Shown here in pieces: positions 44,479 through 56,671 of a stretch of DNA of 64,000 bases. A program made the position numbers and the translations under genes. Each line of letters opens with the position of its first letter. Positions within the stretch are counted from its first letter, which is position 1. The stretch is taken from NCBI GenBank assembly GCA_003990745.1, contig RBNI01000002.1, positions 17,246-81,245 on the forward strand. The letters run 5' to 3'. The notes beneath the pieces are model-generated. The model worked only from the letters and a program-made list of their open reading frames with translations, did not search any database and was not told the DNA's origin. This stretch comes from Jimgerdemannia flammicorona (lineage: Eukaryota; Mucoromycota; Endogonomycetes; Endogonales; Endogonaceae).

Positions 44479-46548
44479 TTACCTATCCATATAGTCTCCC
44501 CCACGCTGCTCGGCCGAGATTATACTCATGCATCTCCAGTCATCCGTGAGGCCAGCCTTCCAAAGCCGCACTTTGCCATCATCGCCGGACGAAGAAAGAA
44601 TCGTACCAGTGACGTTCCACTCGACGCGCCAAACCTATAGATGACAAAAAGGAAATTGTCAGGAATATATAGATGGAACGGAAAGGCGGGAAGACAGTAA
44701 TCGAAACTGAACAACCCAGTGAAGTGATCGCCCATGGGTGGTTGATCATATCCACCTCAATTGCATTGAAATATCTTTTACAAGCTCACTCTCACCCTTA
44801 GCCCATGCATAACCAGCGACATATTCTTGTTTTACCACCAATCATGAAAAAACCGGAGACAAAAAAACGGTTGACTTACCTCTGCCCCATGATCACTAAA
44901 ATTTGCAACAGTCTCCACCCTGAACCTTTTGATTCCCGGCTGTCTATTGATCCCACCGCTACCAGGCGGTCCGCCAGTTTGACTACCTGACACCACGTGC
45001 TCCTCGGTGAGTTTGAATATGCGGACGTGGTGGTCTTTGCAAGCCGTGGCTATGAGTTGGTATGATCTGCACAAACAAGAATCATAAAAAAAACCAAAAA
45101 AAAAAACAGTCAGACTTGGAGTAATAACATTGGTTTATAGAAATGGTATGTTCACATAAGATTTGCATCTACCTTCCCATGTTAGGTGCCCAAGCGATGT
45201 CGTGGACTATGCCCTCGTGACCTCCCAACACCTCGGCGGCAAACCATTTGTTCGTCGCTGAGTCGAATTTGAAAATCTGTCACCAAGAAGAAAAAATGAA
45301 GTGGAAAAGGGTGTGTTGGTGTTGTTATGAAGAGCGTGAAACGGAGAGACATTGACTATATTTCATTTATATTTTTTCCGGTAGGCGAGCTGAAAAAACA
45401 TTAGTTGCGAGTCCCGTAACGCCGAAAATCACAATATGACGAATATCCCCTCCCTTCAGCCGAACAATATATATATATATATGAAAAAATATTTTTACAA
45501 ACCTTAGCACAATTCTCCTTACCACACCCTACCGCCATCATTGGCGACAAAAATTTCCCAGGATACCACGACAAACAGTAACTACCCTCCGTCTCCCTCA
45601 TTGCCGAGCCACTTCCAACCGTCGACGCAGTAGCGGGGGTCAACGACGCGGTGCCGCCGACCCCGCCACCACCGGTCGACGGAGAAAATATTTCAAATTC
45701 TTCCGGCTGCGTCCAATGCGCGATGTTTGTGACTTCCATGGCTTCATAGATTCGAACAATACCATCGGCGGCGCAGATTGCCTGACAGTATAAAGTGGTG
45801 CGAGGCAATGAGCAATAAACTGAATATACCGCCAAGGCATTACATTTCTTTTCAAGCAATGACGCATAGAAGATGTGAATGCATACCAGTTTGAGACCCA
45901 TATGACTCGGTGAAAATTCAATATCCTGCACCGACCCACGACTCTCAACCAGGCGCGCCTTTTCTGCCCATCGCTTTTGGCTATTTTTGAGTTCTGTCGG
46001 CCAGATGATAATAAGAAAATGGGATGATAAGCAAGCTTTGACAAGGAACAGTGTATACATTTGAACTAATGACCGCAAGGTACAATGCCGGAAGTAAAAT
46101 GGAAATACCAACCGAACTCCTGCTCCTCCCAAATTTTGACAGTGCGATCGAATGAGCACGATGCGATGACCTGCCCGTATTCGGGATGCGCCCAGACTAC
46201 TTTTATGATGGAACAGTCGTGGCCCTGTGAAGGATCGAAGAGATGGGAAAACACGTAAGACGCGAATTCCAGCATATGCCAACGTGACATTCGAGTCACC
46301 CTTCGACAACCAGAAAACGAACATAAATTGCTATTGTGCTGTCAATCGCCCCTCCCCCTTCCCCTACATTTTCTGTTGCCTACCTTCCAGTCCTCGTTGA
46401 TCTCCCATGAGCCAATGTCGTCGTCGAAGTCCCAAACTTTGAGACGCTGGTCGGAGGAGCAAGTGGCCAGTCTCTTCCCATAGTAGTCATAAGCGACGTC
46501 ATGTATGAGATCCTCGTGATGGGTGTCAAACCTCGCTATCTGGTTCAT
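44479..46548 (-). CDS. SEH1: Nucleoporin SEH1 (WD40; Nup84 complex and SEA/GATOR2)
   Basis: Seven exons on the minus strand (46548-46384, 46224-46113, 45993-45887, 45781-45503, 45276-45173, 45066-44880, 44634-44479) join with GT-AG introns and matching phases into 369 codons, close to yeast Seh1 (about 350). Seh1 is a six-bladed beta-propeller that binds Nup85 in the Y-shaped nuclear pore scaffold and Sea4/Mios in the TORC1-regulating SEA complex. Visible repeats: [20 protein letters not shown] with [31 protein letters not shown] with [32 protein letters not shown] with [28 protein letters not shown]; then [20 protein letters not shown] with KVRLWKA. A Gly/Ser/Thr-rich insert lies in exon 4, between repeats. 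The start ATG gives the canonical N-terminal repeat. CpG and GC are normal. Confidence 0.95.
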
Positions 46549-46641
46549 GACGAGTGCCCTGTGTGTATATAGCGAAAGGTACGCGATGTTTTTGCTTTAT
46601 TGTGATGTCATCGCAACTCGTGACATGTGCCGGATTTTCGT

Positions 46642-46649
46642 TCACGTGA
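46642..46649. promoter_or_regulatory. CACGTG palindrome upstream of SEH1
   Basis: TCACGTGA lies about 94 bp upstream of the SEH1 ATG. CACGTG is the core for bHLH factors (Cbf1/Pho4 type). Chance occurrence cannot be excluded. Confidence 0.4.
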
Positions 46650-46659
46650 CAAGTTATGT

Positions 46660-47042
46660 CATTGAGCATAATTTATCTTTTTTTTTTTTATAGAGCATAA
46701 TTTATCTTCAATATATTCTTTACATCAATTTGTATTATTTGTATTATTTATATCTCTTAGACTATAGTCAAATGTATATAATAAAAATAGATGATATTAT
46801 TAAATTATTATTTAGTCTATATTATTATCTAATCTATAATTAATTATTTTCTTTCTTTCCTTTCAATGTTTCTTACTCCTTATCTCCTTGGCTCTTCAGA
46901 GACAAGATTTCTACTTCATAAATTGGTGTCTGTCTGTCTGTCCATAAAACTTTATAATCTGAATTAGTAGTTAGTTATATAAAATCTTATAATTTAATTA
47001 AAATATTTAAGTAATCTAATTGAAAAGTAGGGGTGGAAAATG
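46660..47042. other. AT-rich stretch beyond SEH1, no gene seen
   Basis: Composition drops sharply after 46670, with a T run at 46678-46690 and a small repeat of AGAGCATAATTTATCTT-like sequence (46664 and 46693). CTGTCTGTCTGTC occurs at 46929. No ORF of interest. Confidence 0.5.
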
Positions 47043-47275
47043 TGCCTTATTCTCAATCTTGCTGTTCAAGATTGAATAGCTTCTAAAATATCTTATTCTC
47101 AATCCTATTACCTAAGATTGAAAAGCTCTTAATATTTTCAACTCTTTTATCTATAAATTAATAGCTTTTAAAAAAGTATATTATTCTCAACCCTCTTGCC
47201 TATAATTGAATAGCTTCTAAAAAAACATATTATTCTCAATCTCTTTTTCCAAATAGCTCTATAAAAGTCAAAATT
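47043..47275. repeat. Degenerate tandem repeat, unit about 48 bp, four to five copies
   Basis: Each unit reads TTATTCTCAATC..TTG.CTA.GATTGAATAGCTTCTAAAA.ATA. Units begin near 47053, 47098, 47138, 47183 and 47231. Inside the unit, CAATCTTG and CAAGATTG can pair. Confidence 0.75.
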
Positions 47276-47329
47276 ATATAACTTAGCTACAAATATAGAT
47301 CTATCTCTCAAAAGTTCAAATAATTATAT

Positions 47330-47457
47330 TATAATAGTTTTAGTTTCTTTAAGAAAAAGCAGTTAAATCTAGAAGTTCTGATTGGTCTAAAATAGCTCAA
47401 AGAGATACTTAAAGGTTCAAGTATTCTTGAAGGATTTCTAGGAGAAAATATTTTGAG
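47330..47457 (-). repeat. Element C 3' LTR, part 1
   Basis: It matches 63610-63738. It ends at AATATTTTGAG (47447-47457), the left copy of the LINE target duplication. Confidence 0.88.
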
Positions 47458-47872
47458 TTTTTTTTTTTTTTTTTATAATCACTTGGACTCCATCTTTATT
47501 ACTAATCTATGAATAAGTATATAATATCACTACCCACTATCTGATCCCAATAGAGGAGCCCCTCCCCATCTCTTCACAGATAAAGATCACCCTCTCACCA
47601 ATAACTCCAACTCTCCCACCACTCTGACTATAGATTTTCTCTATCAAGCAGTGCCTCTGACCCCCCTACAGCTCCCAACCAAGCCACCAGTCTGTCAAGA
47701 TGTCCTCCATAAGGCTCTGCCATCATGATAACCAGCTCCCCAAGCTCTGTCGCCTCCCATCCTCAAAAACAAATAGCCAGTGACTGGCCAGCCCAACCCA
47801 AATAGCTAATGTCCAACCTAAGGTAATCCACTCCTTTCCTACCCCTCTTACCAATTGATCCCTCAGGTCTTC

Positions 47873-50840
47873 TCATCTCCCCTGTACTTCATCTCCCCTA
47901 TGCCTCACCTCCAAGTGGTCCTTGATGGCCTGCCAAAAGTCTCCCAACACCTCACACTCTCCTAGCCAATGCTCTGATATCTGTACAAAGCCCCCTTCCT
48001 GCCCTACATTATGGCACTCCTCACAGTCAAAGCAGTCCCCTATGATAAGGTGCCCTGAGGAGAAGTTGAGCATCATATTCCTCCTCAGCATGCACCACCA
48101 GACCACCCAGTACTTCAGCGGCATCCATTTTTACACTATGGCATTCCAGGTCCAAACACCATGCCAGTCCCACTCCTCTCCAATTCCAACTCCTTGCCAA
48201 CTGCTAAGCCACAGATTCTGGCCTGGTCCCCTTTAGCATTCTATTCTATCACTAATATTGAACTCAAGTAAAGGTACACTGCCCAGTAGTATGCCATCCC
48301 ATCTCTACATCACTGGGTCCCAAGCCTCCTCCCTCTCATTTCCCTACCAGCAAATACCAATGCAGTGTACCCCCTCTGCTATCCCCCACCAGAAACCTTT
48401 ATATCACAATTGTGCAGTGTTCTAAAGTCCAACCAATGAGAGAAGATCACCAGTTGAGCCTCTTAGTGATGACCACCTCTTCCAGACCTTCTGCAGTAGA
48501 GGAACCCAACCTCCTCCTTGCAACTCCACTGCCCTCTTAAGTCACCATGCCCTCAAACAGTGTAGTTATTTGGGAAAGTCCACCAGCCCAAGACCACCTC
48601 TTGCTACCAGTAGGGACAAGGTCTCCCAACCAATCTGACTCTGTCTGCCAGCCCAAATCCATCTCTTGGCCACCTTTACCAATCTCTTCACCACCCAGGC
48701 TGGGAAGTCCAGATGATAAGTCAAATACCACAGCTTTGGCAGCTAGTATATATTCAAAATTGAGATCCTTCCTACTAGAGAAAAGTGTCTTCCCCCCAAC
48801 TCTACAGGTCCTCCTCCCAAATTCCAATTCACTGCTCCTACCACATTGGGCAGAACTGACCCATAGACCAACAGATAGATGCCCAAGTACTGCACTGCCT
48901 CACTGGTGGGGACAATTGTTCCAATAACTTCTCCTCCCACCAGACTATTGCCCAGCACCATTGTTTCACACTTGTACCAATTCAGCTTTGCCTCAGAGTT
49001 CTCCTCATACTACTCCACTATCTTCTTGAGCTCCTCGACATTAGCAATCGATCCCAAACCAACCACCATGTTATCTACAAAGGCCCCAACTTTCCAACCA
49101 ATGCCATAGATAGAGAGCCCCACTATCTTCTGCTGAATTCTGTCCATTAGAGGTTCCAAGGAAAGAGCATACAAAATGGGAGACAGTGGGTCCCCCTGGG
49201 GTACCCCTCTACCCAGAGAGAAAGCTACCCCTCTATGCCCATTACACATGAGTGTAGCTCTACTTCCTTCCAGTAGACTGACCATTACTGACCGAAATTG
49301 GACTGGAACCCCAATTCTATCTAATACTTTTGCCAGCCAGACTCATCACACCCAGTCATAAGCCTTCTCCTGGTCTAAGAAGACAAGATGCCCATCCAGT
49401 CTGCAGGCTCTAGCTCCTTCAATAACTCTATGTACCCAGGCTGTGACCTGAGGCTGTCACGGCAAGAATCTGGTGAATCTCATCCTCCTTTACAGGCATC
49501 ACTAGGTCACCTAGTCCTTCAACTTGTAGTGAGTGTCAATTCTCTAATATTCAGTCAATAGTAGTAGCATCTGCCCCACCCTCCTCCTCACTCCACAATC
49601 CACTCCATCGCTCCTTCAGTAATCCAAGGATATCCTGTACACCATGCACCAGTATACCATCTGAGTCAAGTACCCCTTCCCACTACTGCTGTACCCTTCT
49701 TACCCTAAGGGTCCTTATAAGAAACTTGGAAGGCCTCTCTCCTTCCTCCAGCCCCTGCTAATGAAGCTGTGCCACCAGGCCTTGCACCCTTGCCTCTTCC
49801 TCTTCCCACAGCACCTGTTGTAGTTCCCCAACCTCCATCTTCACTCTCATTATTCTCCAATCTTCTTCTCCCTCCACTATCATCAGTCCTGCCCACTCCT
49901 CCAGGAGCCTAGCCAATCTAGTAGAAGCCCAATGTACTCTCTGCCTTCACTGCTTCCCTGCCTCTCTGCCAGCCTCACTCCAGTATATCCTGGCCATCTC
50001 TTTCATCCTCATCCACCGAACCCCAATTGAGGCCCCTTCTTGCTGTCAGTTCTCTACTCTCAGCTGAATGTCTTTAGTCTACTCCTCTCACCAGGACTCA
50101 TCATCTAATAAGGAGGAATTTAGGCACTAATATCCAGGCCCATCTCCACTTCCCCCAAAGCACCCCTGTCCCAAAAGACTCCAGTGATCTGACTATGGAC
50201 ATCATTCCACCTCCAATGACCTCCAAACATCTCGGCCCCAACAGTTGGCCATCAGAATCCAGTCAATCCTCATCTCCAGGCCTCCAGCCCAATGCATATA
50301 TAATACCCTCTTATCCCCCCAGTACTCCCTACCAGCATCTACCAGCACTCCTAGTCTTTCAACTTCCTCCCACATCGCCAGCCCCCCACTCCTGCTCTCA
50401 GCACCCTGTCCTCTATCAGTTCTATCCATCTGTATATCCCAAACTATATTGAAATCTCCCCCAAGCATATCCACCCCAGCCTCTGTAAGGATCCCACTCT
50501 CCTGGAGACCCTTCAGCCAATCTACATACTCCCCCCATACTACCGGGCAGTAACAGGAGCCAACTGTAACTGGCTCTCAGCCTGCATGAATCCACTCACC
50601 CCAGACCAGTCTCTCCCCCCAGCTCCTCATATCTCTTATCTCCCCTCTGCCTTTCTAAACCAGAATCCCAACCTTGCTATTCCAAATTGCCATACCACTC
50701 CATTCCTTTGTCCATTCTATCCTATCAGAATCATCCTCACACCTGACATCCTGCAAGAGGAAGAGATCAGCCTCCAATCCCTTCAGCCAAATAAAAATGT
50801 TCCTACATCTAACAGCGCCCTGTAGCCCATTCATGTTCAA
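47873..50840 (-). pseudogene. LINE ORF2: endonuclease, reverse transcriptase, zinc motif
   Basis: The endonuclease start reads MNMNGLQGAVRCRNIFIWLK (50840), then DLFLLQDVR. Its central part has MLGGDFNIVWD (50465) and later RIDWILM, the D-F-N and D-W residues typical of AP-like endonucleases. RT has the SLGRGVPQGDPLSPILYALS block (49220) and the catalytic box, here GAFVDNMVV (49095) in place of F-A-D-D. The Ala-to-Val and Asp-to-Asn changes are both C-to-T/G-to-A and abolish activity. The C-terminal CEECHNVGQEGG, then SEHWLGEC, is a cysteine-histidine motif common at the end of LINE ORF2. Several stops separate the pieces. Confidence 0.85.
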
Positions 50841-50889
50841 AGAAAAAATGTTGGTTGTACTATTTATAATGAAATACGATTTGTTATCA

Positions 50890-52920
50890 GTTGATCTCTA
50901 CTGCTCCGTGCTCATCTCCTCCTGTGCTGTGTCCAGATTATGTTCTGCCATCACCTCCTCCTCTTCAGCCCTCTGAGCCTCTAATCCAGCCAATAGCTCA
51001 TTCATCTCCCCATCCGCCTTCTCCTCAAACTCCTCTCTATACTCAATACAAGCCTCCTGCTAAAGCTGTAATCCATGATGCTTGTTCCAACAGTACTCAG
51101 TCCTCTCCCCAGTGATAACCACTATCTCTACCTCCTGCTCCTTGTCCATCTCATACCCTTCCTTCTCCAGATATACCATGAGAATTTCCACCTTTAGTGC
51201 CATCACCACTCCATCCCTTTGCAAAATCTGCACCCAGTACTCATCACCTATCACTTGCAAGTCCATCTTCCCCAACTCTTCTGCTGCCAGATTATTCATC
51301 ATCCTGTACATCCAAAGTAGGTTTCCCACCTCCTTCCCTTCAGGGGTCACCAGCCTCCCTCCATCCAGCATTGTAGTATCAGCTCCAGTACTCGCAGCCT
51401 CATCCCATACCTCCAGGACATCCACCAGTTCCTCCTCCCCAGCCACCACCACATGACCCCTGTTCATCACCTCCGAAATGCTGAATTTCACCTGATGGGT
51501 TCCCAGCATTGTCACATCCTCTCCAGTCTTGATTCTGAAAGCCAGGCCTTGCCTGATAAGAGGAGAAGGAGTGGGGGAATTCTCCCAGACCTCATCCAAA
51601 CCTCTAAGGTGCCATCAGCATATGGGTCAATAATCTTCACCTCCTTTGCCTTCCCTGTCTCCTCTCCAATATTCCCACTCCTCTCACCAGCCCAGACACT
51701 CACTTTGGCCCCTTCTATACTCGTCATCTTGCTCACATCCTCCTGTAGTCTGCCCCCCAGTTTAGCCAGCAGATCCTTCTATCTCTTCTGCCCCTGAGCC
51801 CTTTCCCACTGCATCTTGTCCACTCGAATTCTCTTTCCATCTACCACCTCCAGATACATTGACTCTACGAAAGCCTTCTAAGCCTTTGCTTACCACTCTA
51901 CAGCACCATCCAGTTCTTCCAGTGCTTCCAATAAATCCTCTTTCTCCTCTTCACTTCCTTTCACCCTTGTCACCTTACACAAGATCACTCTCCAGACCAT
52001 CACCGAAGGCCAGTCCCTCACCTTCCCAGTAGCTTCTTTCTCAGCCAGCTGAATCCTCACATCCATGTCTCCAGTCCTGAGCAAGGTCCCTTCCCAGACT
52101 CTGAATCTGATATCCACCACCTCTCTATACTCTGCCATGACATCCTCAACTCTCTTTCTCATCTCCATCACTATCACCATGGGCACTCCTTTCACCAGCA
52201 GTTGGACCACCCTCAGATCTATTTCAGACACCTCACTATCGGAACATACACCTCCCCCACTACCAACCCAATCTTCAGTGCCTCCTCCAGCAGCTCAGCC
52301 TTCTCAAAACCCACCTCTACACCCTCCAGTCCCTTTAGAAACTTCACTGATGCGGCTCCTGCCACCTACTTAGCAATAAGTTCCAGTACCATTTTTGCCA
52401 TCACTGCTAAGCCCCGGAAGCACAGTGTAACCGTGAATACCGAGATTGATTTTTTGAGTAATGGGGCCACCACCAGGCCCATCACGCCATCTGCCAAATT
52501 CTCTTGTCTTTCAAGCCTCAGCCACTCAGCCTTGCCAACAGCTGTCACATCTGGATTTTTTTCCAGATTGGCAGTCCTGTTGCTATCAGCAGTCACACTC
52601 CCCCTAGCTGCTACTCCCTCAGCTCCACTGCTCCCCCTTCCCAGGGCTACTCCCCCATGTACTGCCCCCTTCTCAGTCTTCTTGCTCCTTCTCAGCCAGC
52701 TCTCCAGCCCTGATGCCTGCTGCCTTCCCTTCAACGTCTCTACAAAGCTCACCCTTCTAGACCCTTGTCCTCTACCAGTACCTCCACTCCTTCCTCATCC
52801 TCCTGCCAGCAGCTCCCTCATGCCCCCCCCCAGGCCTGGGCCCCTCCCAACTTACTGCCATTCGAAAGTACTTAGACCACCCTGCTCAGTATATACCTCA
52901 GATTGCCTGTTAGTTGCCAT
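50890..52920 (-). pseudogene. LINE ORF1 (Gag-like), broken
   Basis: The likely start is the ATG at about 52920 (MATNRQSEVYTEQGG). Open segments at 52752-52366, 52231-51890 and 51599-51060 follow in order, with Lys/Glu-rich and Gly/Ser-rich stretches and the LADGVMGLVVAPLLKK segment shared with the copy at 1379-1987. The second segment (RFRVWEGTLLRTGDMDVRIQ) could be part of an RNA-binding fold. I see no clear CCHC knuckle. It is interrupted by stops. Confidence 0.6.
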
Positions 52921-53013
52921 GTTGTTAGTCTCTTTACTCCAAAAACAATATTGTAAGTACCTTCTAAAGGTTGTGTAATCTGAATAGTATCAGAGAAAGA
53001 TGAATATTCTGAG

Positions 53014-53350
53014 CTTTATTCAGGTAGAGAATAAGGATATTTATATAAGATCTAAAAGAAAGATTCAGAAGAATCTTGGAAAGAAAGAGAAATACCAAAA
53101 AATAGGTTCTTGGCAAAGTTGATTAATATAGTTCTATAATGTTCCAAAAGGTTCTATAACTAGCTAAGACAAGATACTTGATACTAAGAAAAGACAAGAG
53201 TGTTCTAGTAGTGTCTGAGTATCGAGAGAAGGTTTCTAAGCAAGTAAAAGGTGGTAGAACATAGTAGAATATTTAAGAAATGATAAGAAAAGACTAACTA
53301 AAAAGACATGAAAATATACTAAGACTAAATATGACTGTGAAATTATTATA
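53014..53350 (-). repeat. Element C 3' LTR, part 2
   Basis: It continues the LTR after the LINE and ends at TTATTATA (53350) next to the purine tract. It matches 63739-63875 as far as the other LTR goes. Confidence 0.85.
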
Positions 53351-53689
53351 TTCCTCCCTCCTTAAGAACTAATGTTCTCATTGAGTTCTTAGATAATATA
53401 AGACTAGATATACTTAACCAAAATTTCTCAAACTTATATTGGTGTATTGGTGGAGATTGGCCATCCTCATATAGGGCAGAGGGCCTATTACCAGACTAAC
53501 CAACTGGAAGGGATTTGAACCTAGCTATGTAATAGCTTCATTTCAGTAGACTTTTTGTTTATTAAATATTCTGCTAATTCTAGGGTCCGAAAGTAAACTT
53601 TCAATATATAAGACACTGGTCATTACTATAGGTTGTTGACAATCCAAGAAAGTCACTATAGAGATTGGACAATATATTTTACCTTGAAG

Positions 53690-56259
53690 TCTTGAACTAG
53701 GTCTTGAGCATTCTTGAGATTGACCAGTAGTTTTTAGGTAGCATTATATTCAGAGTAACCTATCCACTTGATTAGATATTTAGGATGGTGGTAGTAGATT
53801 CATTTGTCAAGGATTTTCTCAGCTTTATACTCAATATGGTCTTTAATAATCACAGGGGTAGATGGCTTAAGAATTCAACCAGAGTAGAGTGGTGACTGGT
53901 TCCAGGTCTTGAGATATGATATATGAAAGACTAAGTATACTCTCATGATTTCAGATAGCTTGAGGTGGTAGGAGGATGCAGAGACTTGTTCAGTAATCTC
54001 AAAAGATCTAATATACTTGGGTTAGAACTTGTTTGAAAGATGGTTGACTTGAGATTATATCTTGAGATTCTTGGTAGACAGTAGGACTGATCTCTAACAG
54101 TGTAAGTGACATCACAGCATTTCTTGTCAGTATACTTGGCTTGATGCTGTTGAGCCTTCTGAAGATTTGTGGTAGCAATCTTGAGTAGTTCATCCATTTT
54201 ATCTATAAGGCTCTTAGTGGTAGAGACTTGTATTTGATTGCTTTTCTTAAAAGAAAATAGGCTTACAGGGGTCTCAGGATCTTGACCATAAAGTAACTGG
54301 AAAGGGGAAATACCAGTAGATAATTGAACAGCATTGTTATATGCAAACTCTACATAAGTCAAGTAGTGGTCCCAATCATCTTACTTGTAAGAAATATAGT
54401 TTCTAAGCATTTGTTCTAGAGTTCTGTTCATACACTCAGTTTGTCCATTAGTTTATAGGTGAAAGGCAGTAGGCATAGCCAGTTGAGTTTCCAGGATCTT
54501 GAAGAGAGTTTGTCAGAAGTGACTAGTGAACTTGGGGTCACAATCACTAATAATTACTCATAGTAGACTATAGTGATGGAAGATGAACTTAAAGAAGATT
54601 CTTGCAATCTCAAATACAGTAGTATTGATAGTAGTTGGTTCAGCAACCATAGTCTAGGTCAGGCAGTCAATGAATATGATGATAGCATCAGTACCAGATT
54701 GAGTTCATGGTAGTTGAGTTACAAAGTCCATGGTAATTTACTTGAATTTCTTAGTGAGAATTAGCAATGGTTGTAGCAAACTGGCAAATGCTTGGTTGAT
54801 AGACTTGTTGCACTGGTATAGATCATAGCTGGCAATATAGTTCTTGATTTTCTTGACCATACTTGGCCAATAGTAGTAGTGTTAAATGTTCTTGACAGTC
54901 TTCTCAATTCCCAGATGACTGACAAGAGGGAAGTCATGGTGTTCTTGCAAAACCTTGTAGCATAGATTTATATTTTCAGGTAGATAGACTTGGTCTTGAT
55001 AATAGATTAGGTTGTTCTCAACAGTATATGTATCCTTGAGCTTATTTGAGAAAACTCTAGTAGCAACTATGTCTTCTTTGTAAGCTTGTCTGATTTGGTC
55101 TAGAAATTCTGATACTAAGGTGATCTATATGATTGTGATAAGGCCAGGGCATCTTGATAAGGTATCTGATACTACAAGTGTCTTTCCAGACTTATAGATG
55201 ATCATCAGGTTGAAGGTTTGAAGCTTGAGGCTCCACTTGGTTTGTAAATATGATAAGGTAGGTTGGGTGTTGATATACTTGAGAGATTGATGGTCAGTAA
55301 TGACATCAAACTCAATACCTTCTAGATAGCATCACCAGTGATATATTATTACTAGTAGTTCCTTCTTATGGATGACTAGCTTTTATTCAGCTGAGGCTAA
55401 CTTATAGAACTCAAAAGTAATAGGATGGTATCCTTTGCCATCATCTTGTGACAGAACTGCTTCAATAGTAAAATTCAATACATCAGTAGTAACTGTAAAT
55501 TTTAGACTTTGATCTGCATTATGCAGGACTGGAGCATGGGTCAGACAGTTCTTGAGTTTTTAAAAGGCTTATTGATAGAAGATGTCCCAGGTATAGGGTA
55601 TATAGTGGTCTGAGTTGGGGCCTTTCTCATGAGGTTAGTCAGTGGCTCAGCAATACCAGAGAAGTTTCTAATAAAGCAGCAGTAGTAGCTAGCTAGACCA
55701 AGGAAGAATCAGAGTTCTATGAGATTTGATAGAATGGGCTATTTTTCAATTGCTTCTATCTTGTGTAGGTCTACTTAAATTCCTTATGCTGAGACAATGT
55801 GACTAAGATATTTAACTTATTTTTTGAAGAATTTGCACTTCTTGAGCTTGGCATAAAGCTTATATTTTCATAGAATCTCCAGGACTATTCGAATGTGTTT
55901 GAGGTATTCTTCTTTAGTTGCACTGAAGATCAGAATGTTGTCAAGATATACCAACAGGAAAATAAATAGTTGGTCCTTGAATATCTTGTTCATCAGGGTC
56001 TAGAATGTGGCTGGTGCATTGGTGAGACCAAATACTAAGACTAGGAATTCATAGAGTTCAAAGAAGATCATAAATACAGTCTTGGGAATATCTTCTAGCT
56101 TGATTTAGATCTGGTGATATCCTGACATGAGGTCTAACTTGGTAAAGTACTTGGCATTCTTGAGAGTATCAAAGATTTGATCAATCAAGAGTAGCAGATA
56201 GGAGTTCTTGATGGTAAGCTTATTGAGTATATAGTAGTCTATACATATTTGTAGAGTAC
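53690..56259 (-). pseudogene. Element C RT (C-terminal), RNase H, integrase, chromodomain
   Basis: RT carries [10 protein letters not shown] then the catalytic box as VYLDNILIFS (about 55955; Y-I-D-D to Y-L-D-N) and FLGLASYYCCFIRNFSG. RNase H is at about 55560-55080. The integrase core is at about 54900-54400, followed by TYVEFAYNNAVQLSTGISPF (54360) and LLYGQDPETPVSLF. A chromodomain is at about 53820-53690 (EYKAEKILDK..YYHHPKYLIKWIGYSEYNAT). Integrase and chromodomain match those of A in kind but not in detail, so C is a separate family. Frequent stops. Confidence 0.82.
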
Positions 56260-56414
56260 TGTTGTGGAATGTGGAAGTTTGGAGAGAGAAGACTAACTGT
56301 TTATTGCTAATTCTTACGTGCTTTTACGCGTCGCAATTAGTGACGTTTACATGATGATGTAGTCAAGGAAGGCTGCACCACCATATATCGAGTTGTAACC
56401 TACATATTTCAATA
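56260..56414 (-). repeat. Copia D 3' LTR
   Basis: Begins TGTTGTGGAATG and ends TTTCAATA. Matches 61149-61303 apart from six transitions. Confidence 0.95.
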
Positions 56415-56671
56415 CTCCCGCTCAACGAGATATGCAAATACCCAAATTGCAATACTAAGCTATAACCACTGCAAATCTCGCTGTAATGTTCAGACCGCTA
56501 TCTAGAAACCGAAAAAACATTCAAATTGCCTGCTTGAAGCTCGAAAAATAGGTTGAAAAGTAGAGATGTGAACATTCATAGATGAGCAATGTTGGTAGAA
56601 ATCTGCAATGTAGCGATCAATGTTAAGAAGCTTACTGTCATCCTATTATCCTATCTTATCCCGAATTGTCC

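Larger units (their letters stand above)
47458..53002 (-). mobile_element. LINE (non-LTR retrotransposon), full length, in element C LTR
   Basis: 5,545 bp on the minus strand: 5' end near 53002, 3' poly(A) tail seen as the T run at 47458-47474. It is flanked by an 11-bp target duplication, AATATTTTGAG (47447-47457) and AATATTCTGAG (53003-53013). ORF1 is about 52920-50890. ORF2 encodes an AP-type endonuclease (50840-50200), RT (about 49700-48800) and a C-terminal CCHC-like motif (about 48080-48000). The layout fits the Tad1/I-like fungal LINEs. It has high GC but almost no CpG, and stops in both ORFs. Confidence 0.92.

Noticed and set aside
45640..46044. 134-codon minus-strand ORF overlapping SEH1
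   Set aside because: Different frame from SEH1; it runs through introns and exons of that gene and loses the WD repeats.
49705..53000. Many plus-strand Pro/Ser-rich ORFs
   Set aside because: They are the antisense of the G/A-rich LINE coding strand.
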